This document shows positions 1 to 10,898 of a stretch of 64,000 nucleotides of DNA, piece after piece. Source of the DNA: Podospora pseudoanserina (taxonomy: Eukaryota; Ascomycota; Sordariomycetes; Sordariales; Podosporaceae); contig NC_085924.1 of assembly GCF_035222485.1 (NCBI RefSeq), positions 930,001 to 994,000 on the forward strand. Direction: 5' to 3'. Every line of letters begins with the position of its first letter. The stretch's first letter is position 1. Made by a program: the position numbers and the translations under genes. The notes under the pieces are model-generated. The model was not told the origin of the DNA. It did not search any database and saw only the letters and a program-made list of their open reading frames with translations.

Positions 1-1019
1 GGAGGTGAGAGGTTGGGGGCTAGGATCACAATCCAGAATGCTCCCAGAAGGGAAACCCAGGCTGTGATCCAGCTCCGGTGCTCTATCCGGGGAAGCTCTG
101 GAAAGTCTCCCATCCTTCTGCACATGCAGCAAGGGTACAATTCGCAAGGATAATTTGTCTCTTTCCCCTCTTCCAACCACGTTCCTTTTGCCCTGGTCCT
201 GGCTCGCCACGTCTGCATATGCACCTCATTCGACGGTTGGATGGCCACCTCTTGCAGCTTTCGTCACCCTTAATCAGCAAGGGCTGGATGGAGGTGTGAG
301 TTGAGGCTGGAGCTCATTCCCGGGCTTTGTGCTTGCAGGGAGACGATCCCTTCTCCAAATTGCACTGAATCCCGTGACGGGGAAGCCATTTATTGTTCTA
401 TAAATTGATTCCATGTCGTTGGGTGGGTGGGAGAGAGGTTGTCAAGTCGCGACAATGCTACCTAAGATGTCGTTGCTAATTTATCCAGCAATAAATCCTA
501 CCAGAAGAACTAATCTGGAAAGCTTGTTGTTGGACGTAGGTTTGCTGTAGTCATAGCCCAGAACTGCGGGACGGCACGGAGATGGTGGGGAGCACGTCCG
601 TTGGTCGGCCGACGTTAGAGTTCTAGTGGTGTGCGCTGCGGGAAGGGTCGGTGTCGCTTAAGGTGCCATAGTGGGTGAACTTGTCAATCTCTCTCCGCCA
701 TATACCATCACTAGACAGGAATCATCTTAGCACGAGACGATAAGGGCTTGTTCCGCCTTGGTGGTCTAGCCAGGCAAGTTGGCCAACCCCGCCCTCACGA
801 CAAAAGCAAAGCGCCAAGAACATAGCATGTCATCTTGGGCCCAATGGCTTACCTTGGAGCTCCTCCTATCCCCGAATTCTGCCCACCTACCCAAATGAGG
901 TCAGTCGGGTCTGGTGTGGGGGGGGGGGGGGGCAGGGGCGGCTGTTGAGATGTCCGGCCAGAATAAAGAGGAGGGGCAGAGGCCCAGAAGGAGAAACATG
1001 ATCGGCTCAATCAGCAAAC
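1..1019. other. Intergenic, upstream of P450
   Basis: No reading frame here looks like a protein with a family signature. A 15-base G run lies at 918-932, about 90 bp before the P450 start. Nothing else recognised. Confidence 0.5.
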
Positions 1020-2683
1020 ATGGCGTCCAACATCCCCATGACCCCGTGGTCCTTGGTGCCCTCCTTGCTGGCCATCTACTGTTTCTACGGCATATGGCTA
1101 GCCATCTTCCGCCTATTCCTCTCCCCCCTATCCCGATTCCCCGGCCCCAAACTCGCAGCAGCAACAGGATGGTACCAATCCTACTACGAGCTCGTTACAT
1201 GGGCCAAAGGCCACTTCAAAATCAAGGACCTCCACGGCAAGTACGGCCCCATTGTCCGAATCAACCCTTGGGAAATCTCCATCAACGACGCAGAGTTCTA
1301 CTCTGTCCTTAACGTCTCCGGCTCTGTCAGGCACACCAACATCGACGTTCGGCAACGAGCTGCCCTCGGATTCGGAGAGTCACACGGGTTCACCGAAGAC
1401 CACAGCTTGCACAAGATGCGGCGGAAGCCCCTTGAGCCCTTGCTTTCTCGACGGGCGATTGACCTTGCCCAGGAAAACATCTGGACGTTCGCGAAGCGGG
1501 TAGAGGAGCTGTTCAACAAGGCAAAGGGGACCGGGAATGTGATTAGCCTCAACCGGGCGTTTTCCGCCTTTGTTGACGACGCTGTGTCCGAGACTTGCTT
1601 CGGCAAGAGCATTGGTCTGCTAGAAGACAAGGACTTTTCCCCAAGCTGGCATAAACTCCTCGAGGGCCTCGGACCGCAAACACCGCTGCTGTTCAACTTC
1701 CCTATTCTCCCAAGGATGCTCAACCTCCTCCCAACCGCCGTCGTAGCTAAGCTCCATCCCGAGGGGGCGGCCTACGCCCTGCTAAAAAGCGTACCCTTCC
1801 CCCCTTCCCTCCTGTCCCCATCCATCATTCCAACCACTGACACTCCCCTTTCTAGTACACCGAATCCATCGTCGACACTGCCCTCTCCTCCCCCGACTCC
1901 AAACTCACCACCTCCCGCAAACTAATCCAAACAATCCTCTCCTCCGACCTCCCCCCCTCCCAAAAAACCCGCTCCCGCCTCGCAACCGAAGCCTCGGTCA
2001 TCCTCGCCGCAGGCGGCATAACCACAATGAGAATGCTGACCATAACCTCTTATTACCTCCTCTCCTCCCCCTCCAAACTCCACCATCTCCAAAGCGAGCT
2101 CACCTCTCTCATGCGCAGCTACCCAACCACAACCCCCCGCTGGTCCGACCTGGAAAAACTCCCTTACCTGAGCGCCTGTATCAAAGAATCCTTGAGGTTA
2201 GGCATAGGCGCAACCCGACACGCGGCCAAATACTTCCCTAACGACGAGATAGAGTACAAGTCGTGGGTGATACCAAAAGGGACGTCAATCTCTGTGCCCA
2301 TGTACCCCATGCACTACGACCAAGAGGTTTATCCTAATCCATGGGGGTTTGAACCAGAGAGGTGGTTGGGGGAGTACGACAAAACGATGGACAGGAATTT
2401 GAACCCTTTTAGCAAGGGGAGTAGGGCGTGTTTGGGCAAGAAGTGAGTCTTTTGCCTACCTACCAGATAGAGAATAGAGGAGTGGTGTGAGTTGCTGACA
2501 GGCAGGTGGTGTGATAGTTTGGCATATGCCGATATGTATATCATGCTAGCGGTGCTCTTCCGTCCTGGGGGTCCCCAGATGAGGTTGTACAAGACTGACG
2601 AGTCGGACGTCAAGTTTGAGTGTGACTTTGGGGTGTCGAGTCCACGGTTGGGGAGTAAGGGGGTGAGGGTGGTGGTTGAGTAA
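1020..2683 (+). CDS. Cytochrome P450 monooxygenase (three exons)
   Basis: Exons are 1020-1790, 1856-2442 and 2518-2683, giving about 507 residues, normal for a fungal microsomal P450. An N-terminal membrane anchor (residues ~10-35) is followed by a proline-rich hinge (SRFPGPKLAA). The I-helix region contains AAGGITT in place of the usual AGxxT. The ExxR motif is ESLR (Glu368, Arg371), and the heme loop is FSKGSRACLGK with Cys449 as iron ligand. The second splice was placed at 2517/2518 because it restores the conserved CLGKNLAYADMY continuation; earlier AGs would insert extra residues. Introns are 65 and 75 bp. The N-terminal half resembles the trichodiene-oxygenase-like (CYP58-like) group, but this is from memory. 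It would oxidise a small lipophilic substrate at the ER membrane with a P450 reductase. No terpene or polyketide synthase lies beside it, so the substrate is unknown. Confidence 0.9.
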
Positions 2684-2975
2684 CAGGTGGCAAGTTACCA
2701 TGGTGCAGTTGGATAGGAGACTTGCATTTCCGGGGAAGAGGGCAAAAGGTAGGTAATGAAACGAAGTAATTTTATCCAAATCTATGCTGATCGGCCATCT
2801 ATCATCTACATCTAGATGTATGTCAACCGGGATGTCTGTGACGTCAAGTTCAATGTATCATCCGAAACCAACACCCAAACCGATACCCAAACACCGAAAA
2901 GAAATCTCAACAACCCAAAGAAACAGCCCCATTATTCGTACCATCACCCCCCACAGCCACCCAACCTCCCCAACC

Positions 2976-4685
2976 CTAGACACCAGGCAATCTGGGAGGT
3001 CTCGCATTAGCCGCAGCCACGAAGTGCCCCCAGGTAATCAACTCCCGACTGCAATCATCCTGATCAATCGAGCACTCAATCAACGTCGGGCCTTTTGTGT
3101 TCTCCTCCGCAGCCTTGATCGCATCCTGCAACTCTCCCGCCGTCTTGGCCGTGAGCCCCTTTGCATTGCCATCCTCCCCGTTGAAAGCCTGCACCAGCAG
3201 CGCATAGTTCCAATTCTTGATCTTGTTGTAGCTGCCATCGTGAATCTCCACTTCGATCGTGTACCCCCGGTTGTTGATCAAGACGATGGTGATGGGGAGA
3301 TTGAACCTCACCATCTGTGATACCTCTTGAGCAGTGACCTGGAACGATCCATCACCCACCATGACGATGATCTTCCTGTCCGGGTGACGGAGGGCATACC
3401 CAAAAGCAGCGGGGATAGACCAGCCGATGTGACCCCACGCCATCTCAATCTCGAATAGGGCACCTGGTGGAAGCTTGAGCTGAACGCCGTTGAACCAGCT
3501 GTCGCCTGTTTCGACAAACAGGGTGGTCTTGGAGTCGAGAAGGGCCTGTATTTGTCTCGAGATCTCCTTGCGGGTGAGCTCGTCGCTTGGGGTGGCCGTG
3601 CGGACAAGCACTGGGTCAGGCTTGAGACGGTTATACTCGATCATGGTGGAGTTGTTGAACTTGACTGTCGTAGCCAAGTGGGAAAGGAATTCCCCAAGGC
3701 GGACGCGGCTAAAGTGGGCGCCGGGGAAAGTGACATGGTCCATCTCGGCGGCCATGAGGGGAATGTCGGGCATGGCTGTCCACCCTACTGTGCTGTAATC
3801 GGTGAAGGCGGTGCCGACACATAGAAGAGCATCGGCCCAGTGGACAATGGAGTCTGCCGCGTCAGTGCTGACGGTGCCCCAGAAGATACCCACGAACTGT
3901 TTGTGGTCCTCTGGGAACATGCCCTTGGCTGCGGGTTGGACAGCAACGGCACAGCCCATGGCTTCAGCGAGCTTGATAAGAGCCTGTTCAGCGCCATCGC
4001 CTGCACGACGGAGCTTTGGACCCACGAGGATGACAGGCTTGAGCTTCCCGGAGAGGTACTCGGAAGCGCAATTGGCAGCTGCCGCGAGGGCGGCCTTGTC
4101 GCTTGTGACGGGATCGGTGACGGCGCTGATGGGTCCAGGACGAACACACTCGGCTCCAGAAAGGTTCGTTGGGATCTCGATGTAGCATGGCTTGCGGGCT
4201 AGGAGGGCATGGCGGATGGCACGATCGATCAGCCTAGGGGCTTCGTGTGCTCGGGCGACGGCAACTGCGCAGCAGGTGATTTTCTTTGCCATCTCAAGCT
4301 GGTAGCTGTAGTCGGTCGTACCGAGGGTGTGGTGGAGGAGGTGGAATTGGCTGGCGTCATTGGTGTTTGGTGAGCCGCTGATGAGAATCAGTGGCAGGTT
4401 CTCGGCGTAGGCACTGCCGGTACCATTGAAGGCGGAAAGGGCGCCGACGCTGAAGGTGACGACGCATGCCGAGACGCCGTTGGCACGGGCATACCCTTCA
4501 GCGGCCAGCGAGCAGTTGAGCTCATTGGCACAGCCCACCTCTGTGAGATTGGGGTTGGCTTGTAGTTTGTCGAGGAGGACGAGGTTGTAGTCACCCGGCA
4601 CGACAAAGTGATGGCGAATGCCAATCTGGGCGAGACGTTCGGCAAGGTAATCTCCAACAGTGTACTTTGTTGGTAGTGACGACAT
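2976..4685 (-). CDS. Pyruvate decarboxylase (thiamine-diphosphate dependent)
   Basis: Intronless, 569 residues, full length for fungal PDC. It decarboxylates pyruvate to acetaldehyde and CO2 in the cytosol, the first step of ethanolic fermentation. Visible motifs are the cofactor-activating glutamate (NEL, Glu55), the paired active-site histidines (His118-His119), and the ThDP/Mg motif from GDGS at 444-447 to NN at 471-472, followed by GYTIE. Sequence character matches the filamentous-fungal PDCs such as Neurospora CFP, whose product assembles into filaments; filament formation here is inference. The start is the first ATG and gives the expected N-terminus. It is convergent with the upstream P450 gene (292 bp between stops) with no functional link apparent. 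Strong coding character and complete motifs leave little doubt. Confidence 0.96.
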   Translation of the reverse strand: MSSLPTKYTVGDYLAERLAQIGIRHHFVVPGDYNLVLLDKLQANPNLTEVGCANELNCSLAAEGYARANGVSACVVTFSVGALSAFNGTGSAYAENLPLILISGSPNTNDASQFHLLHHTLGTTDYSYQLEMAKKITCCAVAVARAHEAPRLIDRAIRHALLARKPCYIEIPTNLSGAECVRPGPISAVTDPVTSDKAALAAAANCASEYLSGKLKPVILVGPKLRRAGDGAEQALIKLAEAMGCAVAVQPAAKGMFPEDHKQFVGIFWGTVSTDAADSIVHWADALLCVGTAFTDYSTVGWTAMPDIPLMAAEMDHVTFPGAHFSRVRLGEFLSHLATTVKFNNSTMIEYNRLKPDPVLVRTATPSDELTRKEISRQIQALLDSKTTLFVETGDSWFNGVQLKLPPGALFEIEMAWGHIGWSIPAAFGYALRHPDRKIIVMVGDGSFQVTAQEVSQMVRFNLPITIVLINNRGYTIEVEIHDGSYNKIKNWNYALLVQAFNGEDGNAKGLTAKTAGELQDAIKAAEENTKGPTLIECSIDQDDCSRELITWGHFVAAANARPPRLPGV

Positions 4686-5707
4686 GGTTATGTGTGAAGT
4701 GTGTAATGTTGTTGTGGAACCAAGAAGAGAATGTCTCTTGGAAACGATGCTAAAGAAGCTTGCGAAGGCATGATAGCGACCGTGTTGAAGGCGATGGGCT
4801 GCTGACCTTTCTTTATCTCTTTTTGATCAGATGGTCTCGACTGCTTCGCGTTGCCGCATTCAAGTGATGTTGGCGAAGCCGGCGACGGCACTGTGCCCAC
4901 TGCTTCCGTTGATGTGGATTCCCGGCGGTACTTGACAGTGGCCAGAGCCACCGAAAAAGCTTATCTCGACCACCCCACGTCCAGTCTGCAACGGCGACGT
5001 TGCGGCTCTGGGCATCTGTGGCGTGAAAGGCGTCGATACGAAGAACTGCTATCGTGTAAGCGCCTGTCCATCATGATCATCATCAGCTTCCATGCGTCCG
5101 ATGTCGTTTAGGCAGGACGTTGGACGGTCGGCCCGACCCAGGGGCTAATCAAACGTAGACGTTCTGGCTTGATCAGACCACAGTCTCGATGTGCTGGTTC
5201 AAATGTAACCGCGGGGACACCCGGCGGTAAGCGCGCCTGCGAGGCCTGAGTAAACGTGCAGATCCATCGAGATTCGAGCTTGTGTGCGACGGGAATAGCG
5301 TGGGCAGGAGGGGTGTACTGATAACGCCAAGATCTCGTGATGCTGACGAACTCACCTCTTGGCAGGTGTCTGTTCGGGCCCCACAGCTGACAGCACCCGC
5401 CACATTGTAAAACATTCGAGCCTCGAACTGTCATGCTGTGCACGTACTTCCATGGACAAAAGCGTGTTTTCTCTTACTAACATGCCGATTTTCTCGCGTC
5501 GACGGTTTGCCTCTGCCCAGGCGTCTTCTCTTCGTTGACCCAGTCATCAACCCACAGTCCGATGATGATCCGCCTCTCCGGATGCCCTGCTCCGGGGGCA
5601 GGCCCCACTTTCCCGGTTCGTCGGTCCCAGAGACCTGAATCACCATGCCCAATATATACCATCAACAACACAACTGTTTTTATCATCCTATGGGTTTGCC
5701 TGCTATT
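4686..5707. other. Intergenic, upstream of PDC
   Basis: Presumably carries the PDC promoter, with a pyrimidine-rich stretch near 4805-4835 about 120-150 bp before the PDC start. Several 60-110-residue frames exist on both strands but none shows a domain or signal peptide. Confidence 0.4.
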
Positions 5708-7193
5708 TCACACATTGCCAAGTCTCAACCCACAGCCCTCTTCGCTCTTACACGTCTGTCTCTTGCCATCCTTCTCCTGCCGTCGTTTTCCCTTGACATC
5801 GCTATAACCCACACTCAGTGAACAGAGGAGGGCCGCTGCTGCAAAGCACACAGCCGCTAGAAACATCTTCATGATACCTTCGTTGTATCCCCGCACAACC
5901 TCGCTGATCATCTCACCGCCGTCATTGACTATCCGTACAACACCCTTAGCCCCATTTTTCCAGAGAATCAGAGGAAGTCGCTCGCCCAATGCCGTGCAAT
6001 CTAGCTCCAAATATTCCGCCAGAATTTCCGGGTGTTCCACCTTCCACAGCTTGGACATGTGCGCCATCAAAAGGTGATGGGCAACCGGTAGTTCTATAGC
6101 TGCGCCGAGGCCATGCAGAAAACATAATCGCCACTGTTGCCTCCGTCGAATCTGCTGAACCAAGGCTTGCCCGTGAAATGATATTGGGATCCAAAGATGA
6201 GCCCATCCCAGCGCCTAAACCAAGGACAATCTGGGGTGCAATTCGCTGTGTTTCTGCGGTCAAGGGCGCAAACATGGTCGTGAACGAAATCCCAAACAAC
6301 CCTGTAACCACAACATGCATGACGCGAATGGATAACGGAGTGCCTTCTTGTTGACCAACCGCACGAGTAAAGCATGTAAAGGAGAAAGCAGTTATTAGTG
6401 TGAATGGAAGAATCGACATTCCTGGTTTCCAACGCTGTTTGATAATTATGACTTGAAGCCAGAAAGAAAGCTACGAGGTCAGGCTGTTAGTGAAGTATTA
6501 GAGTGGAAGATTATGGGAACTTACATAATACTGCAAAACTGCAACACTCCCAGACATGAAGAACACATGGAGACTGCCGGAGGGAGTGCGATTCTTTGCT
6601 CTCAACCTGAAGACCGCCAAGTCTTCAAAAACAAACAATAGCATGGCGCATCTCATAGCCGCGAAACATGTACTCATCATGTTGAAAATGCCACGAGAAA
6701 ACCAGGCCATGCCGATCCCCGAGATACAGAGCCAGGTCGAGAAGGATCATATCGCCAGGGAACGGTGGAATATGTCTGATATATCCACCATCGAAAGTTG
6801 TTCCAGCCGTCCCAGCGATCCTGGTTTTGGATCCCCAGTGTGGAAGAACGCAAGCACCCCAATAATTCCCAATACACCAATCAAATCATTAACAGCAAAG
6901 CACCACCGCCGATTGTTCTTGGTTGCCAGCGCTCCTGCGAGCATCGGACCCAGAAAAGCGGCAAGTCCATGCACCACAGCATTGTAATATGCAATGAAGT
7001 TCGGTTAGCCTTTCAAAGAAGCTTCCTATGCGACCCCGTACATCCCAATGTCCGAAAGAGACCTGAAGTGGTCGGTAATGTCCGGCAGCATCGTGCCGAT
7101 GAATGCTCTATCCAGGGAGGAGCAAAAGTATGGAAGCGTGACCGAGGCCAGGACAAGGCCTAAGCGAAGCCTGTGGAGGTACGTAGTGTCCAT
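5708..7193 (-). pseudogene. Decayed MFS drug/toxin-efflux type transporter
   Basis: Read on the minus strand from the ATG at 7193, the first ~55 residues are a good MFS start: a first membrane segment, then SLDRAFIGTMLPDITDHF and SLSDIGMYG. This matches the DHA/HC-toxin-efflux family pattern of TM1, AxPxIxxxF and SLxDxxWYG. A stop follows at about 7030, and roughly 100 residues (TM2-TM4) are missing. The next recognisable piece is the TM5/6 region (GPMLAGAL...RRWCFAVNDLIG, about 6980-6750). Later pieces carry the mid-protein helices (6498-6710), the LGLGAGMG segment (5946-6419) and a terminal helix with a basic tail (5708-5870), spread over different frames. At least one large deletion and several frame changes mean no functional transporter is made. 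It is a host gene relic; short introns could explain a few but not all breaks. Confidence 0.8.
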
Positions 7194-7679
7194 GCTGGCG
7201 GGTGGCGTTTAGCTGCGGGCTTTTCGGACCTGATGAGGCTCGTGAAAATACTTTCGGACATGGAATGTCGATGGTGAGTATAAGATTGAGTTGCGATGAT
7301 CCATGAGAAAATGGTCGTGGACAGTGTCTCCGCAGGAGGGTGATTGTCGGGCTAGGAAGCTGCCCTATCCCAAAACATGTCTGAGAAGGAGCGCATACGT
7401 AAGTCCTGGCATCGAACCAACGGTCGGTCGTGATTGCTCTGACACTCGCCTGTCAGGCCTCCGGACCTTCATCGAATCTCCATACATCTCTTTCCTGGCC
7501 GGTTAATGATATGCTCTCAAATCGCCTCACCCTTCATCATGCCTTAAATATACGATTCCCCTTGTAGTCTGTAGGAATGCCATTTCTCATCAACCACGTC
7601 GTCATCCTCTTCTTTCTTTTGCTTTCCTTTCTTTTAAACGCAGCTTTCGGAAACATGCCTCCTCCACCCAGGAAGTCTC

Positions 7680-7900
7680 TCAGGCTTCAACATCATCTTC
7701 CAACTCTTCGTTCTCCAAGTCTTTATGCGACTTTTTGGGATTGCGACGTAATATAACAGGTAGTAAGTATCCAACGATGATGCAGACCAGATCCCCTTCA
7801 CCGACGTCCTGATTTCCGAGACCTAGCGTACCATTCTATGTCCTGATCATGCAGCGGTTCTAAATGGATGCATGAACTCGTCGGAAGAGCCCAGTAATGA
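7680..7900 (-). pseudogene. C-terminal relic of a HET-like protein
   Basis: On the minus strand a short frame reads NGTLGLGNQDVGEGDLVCII, then a hydrophobic LLPVILRRN segment and an acidic tail ending at 7680. This order (GxLGLGP..., a GDxVCxxxG core, then xPxxLRR) is what the C-terminus of many fungal HET-domain proteins looks like. No convincing N-terminal HET domain was found upstream on this strand (7900-8340), so I regard it as a broken remnant. Assignment is from pattern memory only. Confidence 0.45.
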
Positions 7901-9062
7901 ATAAATATAGAATCGGGATTCTAAGCTCTGGTTTTGGAGGTGGACTATCGACTGGTTGTCGGAGGTTCAACGCCATTGCTTGCCCAGTCTCGCTGACACA
8001 AGAACAGATCACAGCCGTCATCATCTGGAAAACTCAACACTCCCAGACGGCCTGGGATCTCGAATGATGGTGTTCCAAGGTAGGTAGGGTGGGTATCGGG
8101 GTTCGTTGGTATACTTCGCTTGACAGGCCTCGCTTGATAGGATCTGACGATCTGGTCAACCCATCATCGCTGCCGCAGCCTGTGCCTGTAGGTCCACCCA
8201 AACGTGGAGAAATAGTCATGGTGCCATAAAGGGCTCTCAAATAATCCAAGAGTCTTCTGAATATGTCAGAGGCAACTCGCCACAACGGTGGCAGGTCCAA
8301 GGGTGTGTTCGAGGATATGCCAAGAGCAGCCCCCAATTCCGCTCAAGTCTGTCGGTGCCCCGCCCTTGGCATTGGACTTCTCCCCACATTTCTCCAATTC
8401 TAGCACCCCACCACCCTCCACCACGGACGTGTAGCTATGGCGAACGATTGCTATGCTGACAATACCTTATCAGCAAACATCCACATCATGCCCGACTTAC
8501 ACAAGTCCCTGGCGTCAGCTCTTTTCGGAGCGGAAGAACGAGTTCCACGGCACTCTAGTGGTCAGTCGCCTTCTCTGGCGGTGCCCACGGCACGCTATTT
8601 GCACTGAACAGCCAATGGCTGTGATTCCCGTAACACCAAAGATAAATCTATTCTAGGACCTTGAACGTTGTTGGCCCCGGGAACAACGAGGCTTACCATG
8701 CGGCTTTCCCCTTGGTAGTATGAGCTATGGGCGCGGGGGTCCTACCGGCCGTGTCATTCCCGCCGTAGCGAGCACCGGTTCCATGGCATGCTTGCTCCTC
8801 CATCAAGTTTAACCGTTCCTATTCCCGCGCGAGGATTCTGCCTTGCCCTTTAGGCCTTTCGAAGGAACATGTCGATGCCCTCACTACGACTGGGAAGGAT
8901 GAAGATTCCACCTTGCCCCGCAACCAAGAAAAAATTACAAAGCCAACAGTATCACAACATGATCCCTGCCATGATTCTCAGCTATAAATGATGATGTATT
9001 CCAGGGCTCTTGAACAAACAGCTCTCTCATCAATCAGAGAGCCAGCATCGGCCATTGCAAAC
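7901..9062. other. Intergenic, upstream of carboxylesterase
   Basis: No supported gene. A 100-residue minus-strand frame at 8034-8336 may be further debris of the neighbouring HET-like relic but has no recognisable motif. The right end is the esterase promoter. Confidence 0.4.
8983..8988 (+). promoter_or_regulatory. TATA box of the carboxylesterase gene
   Basis: TATAAA lies 80 bp before the preferred ATG at 9063. The upstream in-frame ATG at 8988 overlaps the box itself, which argues that translation begins at 9063. Confidence 0.5.
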
Positions 9063-10898
9063 ATGCTACTCCATTATCTCGCTCTTCTTCCTGTTGCGTT
9101 TGCTGGGAGCCACAAAGCCCCCTCAGCAACCACGCTCAACGGTACCTACATCGGCCGTTACCTCCCCGAGTTTTCTCAGGATCTGTTTCTTGGAATCCCC
9201 TTCGCCAGAGCTCCCGTCCTTGGAAATCCCACCCCTTGGGACGAGTCCTGGAGAGGTTCCCGCTCCGCCGAGTACAATGGTGCCATTTGCTATTGCTATG
9301 CGCCGCCGGCAGACATGGAAAGGGCAAATGTGACGGAGAAGTCGGACGAATGCCTGAATCTCAACGTCATTCGACCATCTGGCATTGGCAAGAATAAAAG
9401 GCTCCCTGTCGTTGTCTGGCTCTACGGCGGCGGGTTTGTTGACGGTTTCGGCGCCGATATCAACTCGAACATGTCCTACATCGTCCAAGCGAGCGTGGCC
9501 CAGCAGATGCCCATCATTGCCGTCACACTGAACTATCGTGTCGGCTTTCTTGGGTTCCCCGGCGGTGCTGAGGTAGCTAAGGAAGGCGTCACCAACTTGG
9601 GCTTCAAGGATCAACGGATAGCCCTGCAATGGGTCCATGAAAACATTGCCGCTTTTGGCGGCGATCCGGACAAGGTCACACTCTGGGGTCAATCTGCTGG
9701 AAGCCACTCCATCACTCATCAGATCTTGGCCTACGGAGACCAACGCGGCGAGAAGAGGCTTTTTCGGGGAGCCATCATGGTCAGCTCGTCAGTGGGCGTC
9801 GGGAACTCTCACCACCCAACACGCTATGACGCTCTTGCCGGCTACAAGGGGATTGTTCGGGCGACAAACTGTACTGGCGCCCAAGACACTCTGGCCTGTC
9901 TGCGGAGACTGTCTGGGGACCAGCTGTGGGAAGCAAGTATGACAGTGGCCGACTTGGAAGTCTGGAAGCCGATGGTAGACGGAGACTTTGTGTCCATGCC
10001 TCCGACGCTCCAGCTTCTCTCGGGAAAGTTCCGTCGCGATGTGTCTGTCTTGATCGGAACCGGTAGTGATGAAGGCCTGGGCCCCTCCAAATCATTACCT
10101 CAAGACCTGGACACGGACGAGGATGTCCACGCGATACTTAGATTGTTACTCCTTGACGCACGGAATGAGACACTCGACCTCATCATGCGAGCGTACCCTG
10201 CGGAAGCCCAGGGTCCGCCCTACGCTTTGCCAATGTCGGAGACAGATCGGCTGTGCGAGGAATTCAGGATTGCTGGGGGCTTACGCTGTGGGAAGCAGTT
10301 CCGGAGATTTGCTTCGATGTTTGGTGACTTTTTCGTGATCGCTGGTCGCCGGGCTGTCGCGCAGAAGTTTGCTGAGCTAGGCATGACGGCATATTCGTAC
10401 CGGTTCGATACGTGGCCGACCTCCTTTCCAATCACCAACTTTACAAACTTTAAGCCTGGGTTTGCTGGTCACTCCACAGACTACTCTTACTTTTTCCGTT
10501 TCCCAAGGGAACATGACCTCTACGGCAACAACCCGCCAATTCCGAAGGGCTCTGAGGCGCATCTTCAGCTGTCACAGGGCATTGCTGCCAAGCTCATTGC
10601 CTACATCTACACTGGCAACCCCAACGCGGTCTCTGGTATGTTTCTTGCGCAACGATGCAGTTGTAGTGACAACGCACTAACCTTTCTTGTACTACTAGTC
10701 CCCGGCTTTCCTGTCTGGCCCAAGTACGACGTCAAGAAGCCGACTAACATGGTATTCAACGCCACCGAGCATCCCGACTGTCTCAACGTTCACATCGAGC
10801 CTGATACCTGGCGCAAGGAGGGCATGGCAATCTGGCCAAGCCACCCGATCGAGCTGGACTACCGGAAGACTGTCCCTGACAATCTTAGAGACCTGTAA
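9063..10898 (+). CDS. Secreted type-B carboxylesterase/lipase (alpha/beta hydrolase)
   Basis: Starting at 9063 the protein opens with a classical signal peptide (MLLHYLALLPVAFAGS). An in-frame ATG at 8988 would bury the signal 25 residues in and overlaps the TATA box. Exons are 9063-10635 and 10699-10898; the 63-bp intron has a GTATGT donor, CACTAAC branch and CTACTAG acceptor, and is a multiple of three with no stop, so retention also leaves an open frame. The spliced mature product is about 590 residues. The catalytic set of the carboxylesterase/cholinesterase family is intact: nucleophile Ser211 in GQSAGS, acid Glu337 in GTGSDEG, and His470 in GHSTDYSYFF. An oxyanion-hole YGGGF and an early FLGIPFARAP are also present. 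It would hydrolyse carboxylic esters outside the cell; substrate unknown. Confidence 0.92.
   Translation: MLLHYLALLPVAFAGSHKAPSATTLNGTYIGRYLPEFSQDLFLGIPFARAPVLGNPTPWDESWRGSRSAEYNGAICYCYAPPADMERANVTEKSDECLNLNVIRPSGIGKNKRLPVVVWLYGGGFVDGFGADINSNMSYIVQASVAQQMPIIAVTLNYRVGFLGFPGGAEVAKEGVTNLGFKDQRIALQWVHENIAAFGGDPDKVTLWGQSAGSHSITHQILAYGDQRGEKRLFRGAIMVSSSVGVGNSHHPTRYDALAGYKGIVRATNCTGAQDTLACLRRLSGDQLWEASMTVADLEVWKPMVDGDFVSMPPTLQLLSGKFRRDVSVLIGTGSDEGLGPSKSLPQDLDTDEDVHAILRLLLLDARNETLDLIMRAYPAEAQGPPYALPMSETDRLCEEFRIAGGLRCGKQFRRFASMFGDFFVIAGRRAVAQKFAELGMTAYSYRFDTWPTSFPITNFTNFKPGFAGHSTDYSYFFRFPREHDLYGNNPPIPKGSEAHLQLSQGIAAKLIAYIYTGNPNAVSGMFLAQRCSCSDNALTFLVLLVPGFPVWPKYDVKKPTNMVFNATEHPDCLNVHIEPDTWRKEGMAIWPSHPIELDYRKTVPDNLRDL

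Noticed and set aside
1020-4685. P450 and pyruvate decarboxylase as a metabolite cluster
   Set aside because: No synthase, transporter or regulator accompanies them; the pairing is probably incidental.
8034-8336. 100-residue minus-strand frame
   Set aside because: No domain, no signal and no continuation; may be debris near the HET-like relic but cannot be supported as a gene.
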